The notes under the pieces are model-generated. The model searched no databases and had not been told where the DNA came from. It worked only from the letters and a program-made list of their open reading frames with translations. The position numbers and the translations under genes were made by a program. From CAVSWN01 sp046728115 (GTDB taxonomy: Bacteria > Acidobacteriota > Vicinamibacteria > Vicinamibacterales > CAVVIG01), in contig JBKPDW010000585.1 of assembly GCA_046728115.1 (NCBI GenBank), forward strand, positions 1-22,229: a DNA stretch of 22,229 nt, read 5' to 3'. Shown in pieces: positions 14,867 through 22,229 of the stretch. Position 1 is the stretch's first letter; the number at the start of each line of letters is the position of its first letter.

Positions 14867-16078
14867 TCAAAATGCGGCGGATGACGAAAAGACGAATTGC
14901 AGCCCTTCGTTGCTATGGGCCAGCTCGACGCGGAGCGGCGTGGCAAGCGGTCCGTGGAAGCGCACGCCGAAGCCCCAGTCGCTCTTCAGTCCGTTGAGAT
15001 CCAGATCAGATGTCCGCGCCGCAACCTTTCCGGCGTCCACGAAGAACGCGGTATCCAGGAAGCGATTGACCATGATGCGCCACTCCGCCTGCAGGAGCAG
15101 GCTGTGCCGGTCGCGAAATCGCCAGCTCGTGAAGCCGCGCAGCGTCGATCCCCCGCCCACGGAGGGCAGCATGAAGAACGGGATCTCCTGATCGTTCTTG
15201 GTGTACGAAGTCTGCACCAGCCCGCGGAGGGAGATGACCCAGGCTTCTCGCAGGATCGGAAAATGCTGGATCGCTTCGTAGTCGACCTGGTCGAAGCCGA
15301 AGGCTTTGTCCCTATCGGCGTAATCGTGCACCGTGATTCCGTAAAAGCCCCCGCGGCGTGTGTACCCGGGCGACGTGCGCCAGTCGAAGCCCACCGTGCC
15401 CTGGGTGTGGAGATAGGTGGGGCTCGCTCCCAGGCCGGGAAGCGACGCCGGCGTATACACTTTCTCGACCGAGGGCGAAGTTCCCTCGCCTGGTTTCTGC
15501 TTCCACTGCGAGACCTCGAATCCGCCGCGCAGCATGAGCTTTTCGCGTGTCGGCCAGACGGTCAGGAGTGCCGCCGCGTACGGCTGCTGGAACAGATAGT
15601 TGGTCTGGTTGTCCACTGACGTGTTGGTCCCCAGGCCGTAGAAGCCAACCTCTGTCGCCTCGCGCCAGCCGCCGAGGACCGACAACGACGCGCGGCGGCG
15701 GAACAGCCGCGGCGCCAGGAACTCTGCTTCTATGCGCTTGTAGTTTTTGATCGTGTAGCTGCCGCGCACATCCAACAGGTTGTACGGGCTCACGAAACTC
15801 CGGTATCCGGCGCCAAGCGTGAAACCGCCGCCCGAGTACGCGCTGGTGAAAAACGGGTGAAAGCGCATCCCATTCACCAGAGATCGCTCGGCTCTGTTCA
15901 TCAGTTCTTCGCCCTTGCTCGGGACATAGGGGTGCAGGATCTTGACCTTCTCAGTCTGCTCCTGCTCGATGGCCGCCTCGCGCGTCGTCGGTTCCTGTTC
16001 CTGCGCGAAAACAGCGGCCGGCGCGCCGGTCGCCAGCCAGGCCACTGCGAACAGCCTCGCTACTCGAAGAGTACGCAT
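14867..16078 (-). CDS. Omp85/BamA-TamA family outer-membrane beta-barrel protein
   Basis: A 403-residue outer-membrane protein. Residues 1-25 form a Sec signal peptide, with probable cleavage after AVFA and a mature start at QEQEP. The rest alternates polar and hydrophobic as in a beta-barrel of the bacterial surface antigen (D15) family. The conserved loop-6 motif appears as GGGSTLRGF (308-316), followed by the strands LLLQAEWRI and TAFFVDAGKV; the chain ends in Phe403. Only about 45 residues separate the signal peptide from the barrel, too few for a POTRA domain, so this is not BamA itself. It is the first gene of a two-gene operon with the kinase-like secreted protein. A weak GGAAGGA lies about a dozen bases before the ATG at 16078. 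Cargo or partner is unknown. Confidence 0.88.
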   Translation of the reverse strand: MRTLRVARLFAVAWLATGAPAAVFAQEQEPTTREAAIEQEQTEKVKILHPYVPSKGEELMNRAERSLVNGMRFHPFFTSAYSGGGFTLGAGYRSFVSPYNLLDVRGSYTIKNYKRIEAEFLAPRLFRRRASLSVLGGWREATEVGFYGLGTNTSVDNQTNYLFQQPYAAALLTVWPTREKLMLRGGFEVSQWKQKPGEGTSPSVEKVYTPASLPGLGASPTYLHTQGTVGFDWRTSPGYTRRGGFYGITVHDYADRDKAFGFDQVDYEAIQHFPILREAWVISLRGLVQTSYTKNDQEIPFFMLPSVGGGSTLRGFTSWRFRDRHSLLLQAEWRIMVNRFLDTAFFVDAGKVAARTSDLDLNGLKSDWGFGVRFHGPLATPLRVELAHSNEGLQFVFSSSAAF

Positions 16079-16246
16079 GGATAACCAATCCTTCCGTCGC
16101 TGCAGCCGTCGCACGAATGCATGGATGATGTCGTGAGCAAGCTTGAACGAAAATTCTAGCGTCTGTCGTTGGGTTAGGTCACGCGAGTTGCATGGATGAG
16201 CTAGGTCTGCAGATGAAAATCTTAGTCTTCGAAAAAAGGGGGCGGA

Positions 16247-17266
16247 ATGCCAATAGCAGGATATGGAGTGTTGAAGGGCAGGGTTATCGACCGAGCGCGG
16301 GAGGACAGTCAATCGACGCCTCACTATCAGGTCCATCTTCTCGCCGCCGGCGTGCACTATCGTATCGCCGTCAACGTCAAATCGCAGGCGAGCCCGTCGG
16401 AGTTGCTGTTCCTCATGGCGGACAATTTTGCGCATCCTCTGACCGCCGATCTCCCTGCGCTCTCGGACGGCTTCAGGGCGCTGCCCAGTGCTCCTGGCGG
16501 GCTGGCGCTGGACTACATCCGCGCAAATCTGTTCAATCGCCTGGATATGAGACCACTGCCCGCCAGTTTTCCTGGCCCTGACAACGACCTGAGCGATCGG
16601 ATCGAACACTTCGTCAAGCGTGCAATTCAGGAAAGCGATGCGCGGATCTACGCCTTCGGGCAGCGGTGGGGCCCCGAACAGCAGAAGAAGGACGAGACGT
16701 TCAACTTCCTGCCCGGCAACGGCATCCACGACATTCACATGAATCAGGGAAACGTGGCGCCGTTTCTCGGCGACGATGGCGTGTGGCAGGACGGCGGATT
16801 GCTGCTCGAATTCCCTTCAACCAATCAGTGGGTCGCCATGTTTCTCGCCTTTCAATCGCAGGCATGGCACACGGATGACAAGACCGGGCACACGATTACG
16901 GATCCGAAGCCCGGTCCAGGTCCCGAGCCCGGTCCCAACGAGCCGGACCAGGTCGTTCGCATCGTCGGCGCGCTCGTCAATCCGAAAGGCGGCGCGCCCG
17001 AGCAGGAAACAGTCACGATCCTGAACGCATCACCGGACGCGATCGATCTGACCGGCTGGCAGATCGCCGACAAACTCAAGAACAAAGCTGGCTTGTCAGG
17101 CCCGATTGCCGCGGGAGCCACCAGAGTTTTCCCGCTGCCGCCGACGGTGCTGCTGGGCAACAAAGGCGGAATCATCACATTGCTCGATAACAAGGGCCTC
17201 AAAGTCGACGGCGTGTCCTACACCGAGGAGGATGCGAGCGGCGAAGGATGGACTGTCGTGTTCTGA
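16247..17266 (+). CDS. DUF2278 (YukJ-like) protein with C-terminal lamin-tail domain
   Basis: A 339-residue protein without a signal peptide. Residues 1 to about 222 form a DUF2278/YukJ domain: YGVLKGRVID at the start, HYQVHLLAAG near 26, the conserved GIHDIHMNQGN (162-172), and a Trp-rich end, FQSQAWHTDD. A Pro/Gly linker (about 225-240, PGPGPEPGP) leads to a lamin-tail (LTD) immunoglobulin-like domain. That domain contains VTILNASPDAIDLTGWQIAD and finishes WTVVF. DUF2278 has no established biochemical role; LTD domains often accompany nucleases or bind surfaces. The ATG at 16247 follows GGGGGCGG. The gene is divergent from the Omp85 gene (168 bases between starts) and convergent with the porin gene. 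Confidence 0.88.
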   Translation: MPIAGYGVLKGRVIDRAREDSQSTPHYQVHLLAAGVHYRIAVNVKSQASPSELLFLMADNFAHPLTADLPALSDGFRALPSAPGGLALDYIRANLFNRLDMRPLPASFPGPDNDLSDRIEHFVKRAIQESDARIYAFGQRWGPEQQKKDETFNFLPGNGIHDIHMNQGNVAPFLGDDGVWQDGGLLLEFPSTNQWVAMFLAFQSQAWHTDDKTGHTITDPKPGPGPEPGPNEPDQVVRIVGALVNPKGGAPEQETVTILNASPDAIDLTGWQIADKLKNKAGLSGPIAAGATRVFPLPPTVLLGNKGGIITLLDNKGLKVDGVSYTEEDASGEGWTVVF

Positions 17267-17313
17267 TCTTTGCCGATGAAATCTTCACGTCGCGATTGAA
17301 ACGAGATCAGAAC
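17260..17313. repeat. Inverted repeat spanning two convergent stop codons
   Basis: GTTCTGATCT (17260-17269) is the exact reverse complement of AGATCAGAAC (17304-17313), with 34 bases between. The arms contain the stop codons of the DUF2278 gene (TGA 17264-17266) and, on the minus strand, of the porin gene (17307-17309). No T-run follows on either side, so a standard intrinsic terminator is not supported, though a bidirectional 3'-end hairpin is possible. Confidence 0.6.
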
Positions 17314-18704
17314 CGATACGTGGCTGTGACCGAGTACAGACCTGCTCCGCCTTTGACGAACGTTGCGTCCAGAAAGCGTCCTGGCACCAGACGGATGATG
17401 GCGCCCGAGAGCTGAAAGTGAGTGGTTGTCTGCCACACTGCAAGGATGCCTGACGACCCGCCGATGAACGTGCCCGTGCCCGCGGTCGGCGGTACCAGCA
17501 GGCGCAGTGCTGTGTTGTAGACGCCGTCGCCCGTTGACTGGCGCCAGTACCACGGGCGCTCGAACCCGACGACGAGCCCTCGACGCGGAATCACCGATAC
17601 GAACGGCGTCGCATCGATCATGTTCGTCGGGCCGAACAGACCGATCGGGCCGGCGAAACTCGCACCTGGAAACAGCGGGTTGAACGACTGCACCGTCGGA
17701 TCGGCTGGATCACGATCCCCCGACGCCGCATTTGCGCGGAGACCGAAACGCGGCCGCCAGCGTGCGGCCGCCAGACGAAAACCGGTCTCGGTCGAGATGC
17801 CCCACGCCCGCGCCTCGCTTCCCTGGAACGTGCCGGCCTGCACGATTCCGTCGTAGTTGAAGTCGAGCACACCGTGGCTGCCGCGATAGTTGAGACCGAT
17901 CGTGTGACGTGTGTCCTTACCGCGACCTTGTGCGAGCTGGAAGTCTTTGTTGACTAGACCGAGATAGTAAATCGTCCAGGCTCTTTTCCACCCTGGGCCC
18001 GCCCTCCGGGCAGAGAGGCCCCACGCTCTGATCTGGTGTTCCGGAACATCATCGAACGCGCCCGATTTCAGATCCGTGAGCTCGGCGGCGGCGGTCTCGA
18101 ACCGCCACAATCGGATGGCGGCAGCCGCCCGAACGCCGTCGAAGCTGCGCTTGACGTTGAGCCCCGGCGCCGCGGATATTAGCCGGCTGTTGCCGATGGT
18201 CAGTTCCTGGCGTCCAGCGCTCACAGCGAAGCCGGGCGCCGCGTCGCCGCTCGATTTCCACTCGACGAAGCCTTGATGCAGGTCAACGCGGTTCTCGTCG
18301 GTCGGTCTCGACGCGCCAATTCGGCCGTTGATGATTCCGCTCTGAATTTCGGCGTACATGCGGACTTGATTGCCGAAGTGGAAATCTGCGCCGAACAGGT
18401 ACCGCTGCAGCAGATATTGGTCCCTCGTTGCAGCAGCGATGTCGCTGGCCTTGATGCGGAATCCCTCGGGACGGTACCGGATCTCGCCAGACAATGTCAT
18501 GAACCAGTCGTCGCGCCCGAACGGGACGTACTTCGCCGGGTCCCACCAGTCCTGACGTTTAGAGGCGTCCTTGAGAAAGCTCCAGTCCTCGTCGGCGAGG
18601 TTGCTCTGATAGACCCGTGCCTGGGCGAGCGCGGGATGCGGCACTACTCCAGAGAGACACGCCACGAGCACGACAATCGGCGGCGTCGACGAGATGCGGT
18701 CCAT
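17307..18704 (-). CDS. Alginate-export-family outer-membrane porin
   Basis: A 465-residue outer-membrane beta-barrel related to the alginate-export (AlgE-like) family. Residues 1 to about 28 are a signal peptide (hydrophobic IVVLVACLSGVV, cleavage after PALA). The mature protein has the family's DENRVDLHQGFVEW (about 136-149) and the AGRQELTIGNSRLIS strand pair (about 162-176) and ends with aromatic YRF. Such barrels pass anionic or neutral polysaccharides or other solutes. No alginate polymerase or modification genes are nearby, so alginate itself is not implied. I chose the ATG at 18704 over an in-frame TTG at 18713; neither has a clear ribosome site. It is transcribed alone, convergent with the DUF2278 gene. 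Confidence 0.87.
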   Translation of the reverse strand: MDRISSTPPIVVLVACLSGVVPHPALAQARVYQSNLADEDWSFLKDASKRQDWWDPAKYVPFGRDDWFMTLSGEIRYRPEGFRIKASDIAAATRDQYLLQRYLFGADFHFGNQVRMYAEIQSGIINGRIGASRPTDENRVDLHQGFVEWKSSGDAAPGFAVSAGRQELTIGNSRLISAAPGLNVKRSFDGVRAAAAIRLWRFETAAAELTDLKSGAFDDVPEHQIRAWGLSARRAGPGWKRAWTIYYLGLVNKDFQLAQGRGKDTRHTIGLNYRGSHGVLDFNYDGIVQAGTFQGSEARAWGISTETGFRLAAARWRPRFGLRANAASGDRDPADPTVQSFNPLFPGASFAGPIGLFGPTNMIDATPFVSVIPRRGLVVGFERPWYWRQSTGDGVYNTALRLLVPPTAGTGTFIGGSSGILAVWQTTTHFQLSGAIIRLVPGRFLDATFVKGGAGLYSVTATYRF

Positions 18705-19081
18705 GCGCGACAATGAGCGAATAGTACGGCACGCACGACGGCCTCATATCGCTGAACCTCCGCGGTGCCGGTTCCCTGCGACGCGGCACGGGTTGTGCCC
18801 ATGCACGATCATGCCGCGAGAAATCGTGTTTTTGCGCAAGAGATTCGTTATGTCCGCACCCATCGGTCACGATAAATCGCGGCTTGAGGACGGGGTAACC
18901 TCCTGTCCATCCGCGCGGGTCGGTTTACCGCGCTGCGCTCCGTATGAATTGGGGTTGTTGTTTGGCGCCTCGCAGTTGAGGTTGCCGGCTGCTATCGGAG
19001 ACCCTCATCATAACAGTCACGCCAGAAACGGCATCGACACCCGATGAGCCTGTGAACCTGAGCCGTATAATGGCGGTGCCT
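18705..19081. other. Divergent intergenic region between porin and mltF-like genes
   Basis: About 377 bases separate the two starts. A perfect TATAAT (19066-19071) sits 10 bases before the ATG at 19082. No convincing -35 lies 16-18 bases upstream of it, so the promoter is only a possibility and would give an almost leaderless mRNA. On the minus side I see a TACTAT near the porin start without a good -35. Open frames here are short, Arg/Cys-rich and unlike any family, so no gene is called. No tRNA-like or riboswitch-like fold was recognised by eye. Confidence 0.4.
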
Positions 19082-20659
19082 ATGACTCCTACACGCCGCG
19101 CACGTTTGGGACTGCTCCTGTCAATCCTGCTGGCCTGCGGTTGCTCGTCAACTCCATCGCCATCCAAAGATGGATCAGGCTCCGGGGGGGAAGGCGCGGC
19201 GCCCACTGCCGGCGCCGGCGACGCGGAGAAGGAATTACTCGCCGCAACGAAGGTCAATGACGCGCCCCTGCCTCAGGAAGTTTCGCCATACGATGCTCTC
19301 CCCGCGGAGATACGGGGGGTGCTCGAAAAGCCATTCACCGACGACTTCGACGCCATGGTGAAGCGCCGCCTCGTTCGCGCGGGCGTCGTCTACAACCGGA
19401 CGCAGTACTTCATCGACAAGGGGGTGCCGCGCGGTATCAGCGCCGAGGCAATCAAGCTGTTCGAAGATGAAGTGAACAAGCGCCTGAAGACGGGATTGCT
19501 GAAGGTGCACGTCGCCATCGTCCCGCTGCCGCGGGACCAACTGTTCCGCGCGCTCCAGGACGGAAAGGTGGACTTCGTCGCCGCAGCGCTCACTATCACA
19601 CCGGAGCGGCAGAAGGTCGCCGCGTTCAGTACGCCCACGCGAACAGGCGTCTCCGAGGTTGTCGTCACCGCGGACGGCGTGCCTCCAGTCGCCGCTCCGG
19701 AAGATCTGTCAGGCCGTCAGGTGTTCGTGAGGCGGAGCAGCAGTTACTACGAGAGCTTGCAGCGCCTGAACGAGTCGCTTGCGCGCAGGGGGAAGCCGCC
19801 GATCGCGATCAAGGAAGCGCCCGAGGCGCTGGAAGACGACGACCTGCTGGAGATGGTCAGTGCGGGTTTGATGGAGATCACGATTGTGGACGACTTCGTC
19901 GTCGAGTTCTGGCGGCAGGTGTTCCCGAACGTTCGTCCACAGCCCGCTGCCGTGCGCCGCGGAGGCGACATCGCAATCGGCGTGCGGAAGAACAACCCGA
20001 AGATGCTGCGGGCGGTGAACATCTGGATCAAGGAATACGGCCCCAAGACTGCGTTCGGCAACATGATGGACCGCCGGTATCTGCAAAACGCGGCCTATGT
20101 GAAAAGTGCCGGGACGGAGGCCGAGCGCCAGAAGCTGCGCATGCTCGTGAAGTTCTTTCAGACCTACGGAGACAGATACAAGGTGGATTACCTGATGATG
20201 GCCGCGCAGGGCTACCAGGAATCCCGCCTCGATCAATCGGTGAAGAGCCATGTCGGCGCAATCGGAGTGATGCAGGTGATGCCCGCCACCGGCAAGGATC
20301 TGGGCGTCGGCGACATCACGAAGATGGAGCCGAACATTCACGCGGGCGTGAAGTACTTCCGCTTCATGATGGACCAGTACTACAAAGACGAGCCGATGGA
20401 CGATCTCAACAAGGCCCTGATGACGTTTGCCTCCTATAATGCGGGTCCGGGACGGATACGCCAGCTTCGGAACGAGACGGCAAAACGCGGTCTCGATCCC
20501 AACGTCTGGTTCGGCAATGTCGAACGGGTCGTCTCGGAACGAATCGGCCGGGAAACCGTCACGTACGTCAGCAACATCTACAAGTACTACATCGCGTATA
20601 AGCTCGTGATGGATCGTGAAACGGAACGGCAGCGGGCCAAAGAGGGGCTGAAACACTAG
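19082..20659 (+). CDS. mltF: MltF-like membrane-bound lytic transglycosylase
   Basis: A 525-residue lipoprotein that should cleave peptidoglycan glycan strands to 1,6-anhydro-muropeptides in the periplasm. The N-terminus has a signal segment with a lipobox-like LLAC. A Ser/Gly-rich spacer leads to an extracellular-solute-binding (SBP_bac_3-type) domain (about residues 65-315, including DGKVDFVAAALTITPERQK). The SLT/GH23 catalytic domain follows (about 365-485). Its catalytic Glu is residue 380 in QGYQESRLD, with GAIGVMQVMPAT and ASYNAGPGRI as the other conserved segments. The two-domain order and size match MltF. In-frame starts at 19052 (GTG) and 19070 (ATG) are possible; 19082 gives a normal lipoprotein signal. 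The next gene begins 20 bases after the stop. Confidence 0.92.
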   Translation: MTPTRRARLGLLLSILLACGCSSTPSPSKDGSGSGGEGAAPTAGAGDAEKELLAATKVNDAPLPQEVSPYDALPAEIRGVLEKPFTDDFDAMVKRRLVRAGVVYNRTQYFIDKGVPRGISAEAIKLFEDEVNKRLKTGLLKVHVAIVPLPRDQLFRALQDGKVDFVAAALTITPERQKVAAFSTPTRTGVSEVVVTADGVPPVAAPEDLSGRQVFVRRSSSYYESLQRLNESLARRGKPPIAIKEAPEALEDDDLLEMVSAGLMEITIVDDFVVEFWRQVFPNVRPQPAAVRRGGDIAIGVRKNNPKMLRAVNIWIKEYGPKTAFGNMMDRRYLQNAAYVKSAGTEAERQKLRMLVKFFQTYGDRYKVDYLMMAAQGYQESRLDQSVKSHVGAIGVMQVMPATGKDLGVGDITKMEPNIHAGVKYFRFMMDQYYKDEPMDDLNKALMTFASYNAGPGRIRQLRNETAKRGLDPNVWFGNVERVVSERIGRETVTYVSNIYKYYIAYKLVMDRETERQRAKEGLKH

Positions 20660-20679
20660 GCGAACGTGGAGGCATTCCC

Positions 20680-22038
20680 GTGGACGGCACAACAATCGGC
20701 GTTCCCGCGGCGATAGGAAGCGGTTCCACTCCGTCGCCGCTGACGCGCGTGCTCCGCCTGTTCGGCGACGTGCGCGAAGGCGAAGCCGTCACGGTGCTCC
20801 TGCTGCTGACGAACGTCTTCGTGATGCTGGCCGGGTACTACGTCTGCAAGACCGTGCGCGAGCCGCTGATTCTGACCGGCGGCGGCGCCGAGATGAAGTC
20901 CTACGCCGCGGCCGGACAGGCGCTGGTCCTGATGGGCTTCGTGCCGCTGTACAGCTGGTTCGCGTCGCGCGTCGATCGCATCCGGTTGCTGCTCGGAGTC
21001 TCGCTGTTCTTCATCGTCAACCTCGAGCTGTTCTGGCTCGCCGGCCGCATGTCGATTCCCTACATCGGGATCGCGTTCTTCGTCTGGGTCGGCATCTTCA
21101 ACAACGCCGTCATCGCGCAGTTCTGGTCGTACGGCAACGATCTGTTCGACAAGCCGACCGGCGAGCGTCTCTTTCCGGTGATCGCGATTGGCGCGACGCT
21201 CGGCAGCCCGCTCGGTGCAGCGTTCGCCGAAGCGCTCTTCAGGCGCGGGGTCGATCCGTACACGCTGCTGCAGTTCGCCGTCGGCGCGCTGCTCGTCTCG
21301 ATGCTCCTCTATTGGAGCGTCGAGCATCGAACCGGGGGACGCCGCGCAGCAATCGCGGATAAGCCGCTGACAGGCGGTCAGGGCGGGTTCAGCCTCCTCG
21401 CGCACAACCAGTATCTCGGGATGATTTGCCTGCTGCTCCTGGTGCTGAACCTCGTCAACACTACTGGCGAGTACGTCCTGTCGAGCTCGGTTGTGGGGCA
21501 TGCCAACCAATTGGCGGCGGCCGATCCGACGTTCAACAAGGGCGCCTACATCGGCGCGTTCTACGGCAACTATTTCCTCTGGGTCAACATCATGGCGGTC
21601 ATCCTCCAAAGCTTCGTCGCGTCGAGGCTCGTGAAGTTCTTCGGCATCGGCGGCGTCCTGTTCGCGCTGCCGATCGTGTCCCTGGGCGCCTACAGCCTGG
21701 TGGCATTGGGCGCAGGCCTCGCAGCCGTCCGTGTCGCCAAAACGGCCGAGAATTCCACCGACTACTCGATCATGAACGTTGCGCGACAGATGCTCTGGCT
21801 GCCCACGTCACGCGAGGAGAAGTACAAGGCCAAACAGGCCGCGGACACGTTCATCGTGCGGTTCGGCGACGTCATTTCCGCGGGGCTCGTGTGGGTGGGT
21901 ACGACCGTGCTCGCCTTCACGCAGCGTGGGTTCGCGCTCGCAAACGTTCTGCTCGTCGTTGTCTGGCTCGCGCTCGCCTACGTTCTGGTCCGCGAGTATC
22001 AGCGTCGGACCGTGCCTGCGCAGGCGTTACGAGCCTGA
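20680..22038 (+). CDS. Npt1/Npt2-type nucleotide carrier (ATP/ADP translocase-like)
   Basis: A 452-residue inner-membrane protein with roughly a dozen hydrophobic segments. It resembles the nucleotide transporter (NTT, TC 2.A.12-type) family: KTVREPLIL after the first membrane helix (about residues 63-71), QFWSYGNDLFD near 147-157, and GERLFPVIAIGATLGSPLGA near 161-180. Classical members exchange ATP/ADP in Rickettsia, Chlamydia and plastids. Similar proteins occur in many free-living bacteria with untested substrates, so ATP exchange is not claimed. GTG 20680 is preceded by GGAGG with about seven bases' spacing. The 20-base gap from the mltF-like gene suggests co-transcription, possibly linking wall turnover with uptake of nucleotide-like or other solutes. 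Confidence 0.87.
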   Translation: MDGTTIGVPAAIGSGSTPSPLTRVLRLFGDVREGEAVTVLLLLTNVFVMLAGYYVCKTVREPLILTGGGAEMKSYAAAGQALVLMGFVPLYSWFASRVDRIRLLLGVSLFFIVNLELFWLAGRMSIPYIGIAFFVWVGIFNNAVIAQFWSYGNDLFDKPTGERLFPVIAIGATLGSPLGAAFAEALFRRGVDPYTLLQFAVGALLVSMLLYWSVEHRTGGRRAAIADKPLTGGQGGFSLLAHNQYLGMICLLLLVLNLVNTTGEYVLSSSVVGHANQLAAADPTFNKGAYIGAFYGNYFLWVNIMAVILQSFVASRLVKFFGIGGVLFALPIVSLGAYSLVALGAGLAAVRVAKTAENSTDYSIMNVARQMLWLPTSREEKYKAKQAADTFIVRFGDVISAGLVWVGTTVLAFTQRGFALANVLLVVVWLALAYVLVREYQRRTVPAQALRA

Positions 22039-22229
22039 CGTCCAGCCCGACTTTCAACGTGCGTTCTCCCTCTGAAAGCCGCGAGCGAGCGTGGCTGCCC
22101 GCGATGGAGTGCAATTGACGAAAACCCCGGGATCGCCGTCGCCGCTTCCTTGGCTCTGAATCCTTCAGTGAGAGGCGTTCACGGCGAAATGCCGATCCGG
22201 TCCCGAATTTGGTGCGGACTGTGTACCAG
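22039..22229. other. Downstream non-coding end of window
   Basis: These 191 bases follow the nucleotide carrier. A minus-strand frame is open from the right edge back across the carrier gene, but its sequence is Arg-rich and unrelated to anything known, so it is considered a shadow. No clear hairpin with T-run terminator is visible, and no start of a next gene can be supported. Confidence 0.4.

Noticed and set aside
16079..16738. Upstream extension of the Omp85 gene
   Set aside because: The extension runs antisense through the DUF2278 gene, whereas the ATG at 16078 begins a textbook signal peptide.
18694..19047. Small plus-strand frame between the porin and mltF-like genes
   Set aside because: It is Arg/Cys-rich without any family pattern or ribosome site, and it overlaps the start region of the porin gene.
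20656..21609. Minus-strand frame of about 317 codons over the nucleotide carrier gene
   Set aside because: Its composition is charged and repetitive, as expected of an antisense shadow; the plus strand encodes a clear membrane carrier.
21917..22229. Partial minus-strand gene entering from the right edge
   Set aside because: The frame is open to the edge, but its sequence is Arg-rich with no motif and overlaps the carrier gene; it is too weak to call.

Overview
The window is GC-rich bacterial chromosome with dense coding, many GTG/TTG start candidates, short gaps and Gram-negative envelope proteins (an Omp85-type barrel, an alginate-export-type porin, a MltF-like lipoprotein). The gene mix (DUF2252, DUF2975/Xre pair, Npt-type nucleotide carrier, Omp85 next to a large uncharacterised secreted protein) resembles soil or sediment Acidobacteriota such as Vicinamibacteria. 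That placement is an inference; no rRNA or other marker gene is present. I see no tRNA, rRNA, IS element, phage gene or CRISPR array.

Layout. (1) 1-988, minus: the 5' part of a secreted DUF2252 protein running off the left edge. (2) 1317-10185, plus: a central-carbon block of a GH13 alpha-amylase-family enzyme, glycogen debranching enzyme (glgX), ATP-dependent PEP carboxykinase (pckA), L-lactate dehydrogenase (ldh) and glycogen phosphorylase (glgP). A 48-codon remnant of a transporter C-terminus sits between ldh and glgP. (3) 10197-10721, minus: a DinB-family protein convergent with glgP. (4) 10932-12875, plus: an operator/promoter region with three spaced TTATCG-type sites, a DUF2975 membrane protein, its YozG-like Xre regulator, a truncated ROK sugar-kinase remnant and a HAD-IIB phosphatase. 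(5) 12915-13131: a minisatellite of about ten 22-bp units between two convergent 3' ends. (6) 13143-16078, minus: an Omp85-type barrel gene followed by a large secreted protein carrying a kinase-like catalytic-loop pattern. (7) 16247-17266, plus: DUF2278 (YukJ) fused to a lamin-tail domain. (8) 17307-18704, minus: an alginate-export-type porin. (9) 19082-22038, plus: a MltF-like lytic transglycosylase lipoprotein and an Npt1/Npt2-type nucleotide carrier.

How the genes work together. GlgX and GlgP together break glycogen down to glucose-1-phosphate. The GH13 enzyme probably acts on the same or related alpha-glucans. LDH regenerates NAD+ at pyruvate and PEPCK links oxaloacetate and PEP, so block 2 reads as one unit for storing and mobilising glucan carbon when respiration is limited. 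Blocks 6 to 9 are mostly cell-envelope functions. The transporter and ROK remnants show that gene loss has occurred on both sides of glgP.

The strongest candidates for something undescribed are the secreted kinase-like protein paired with the Omp85 barrel, the three evenly spaced operators in front of DUF2975/Xre, and the 22-bp minisatellite.
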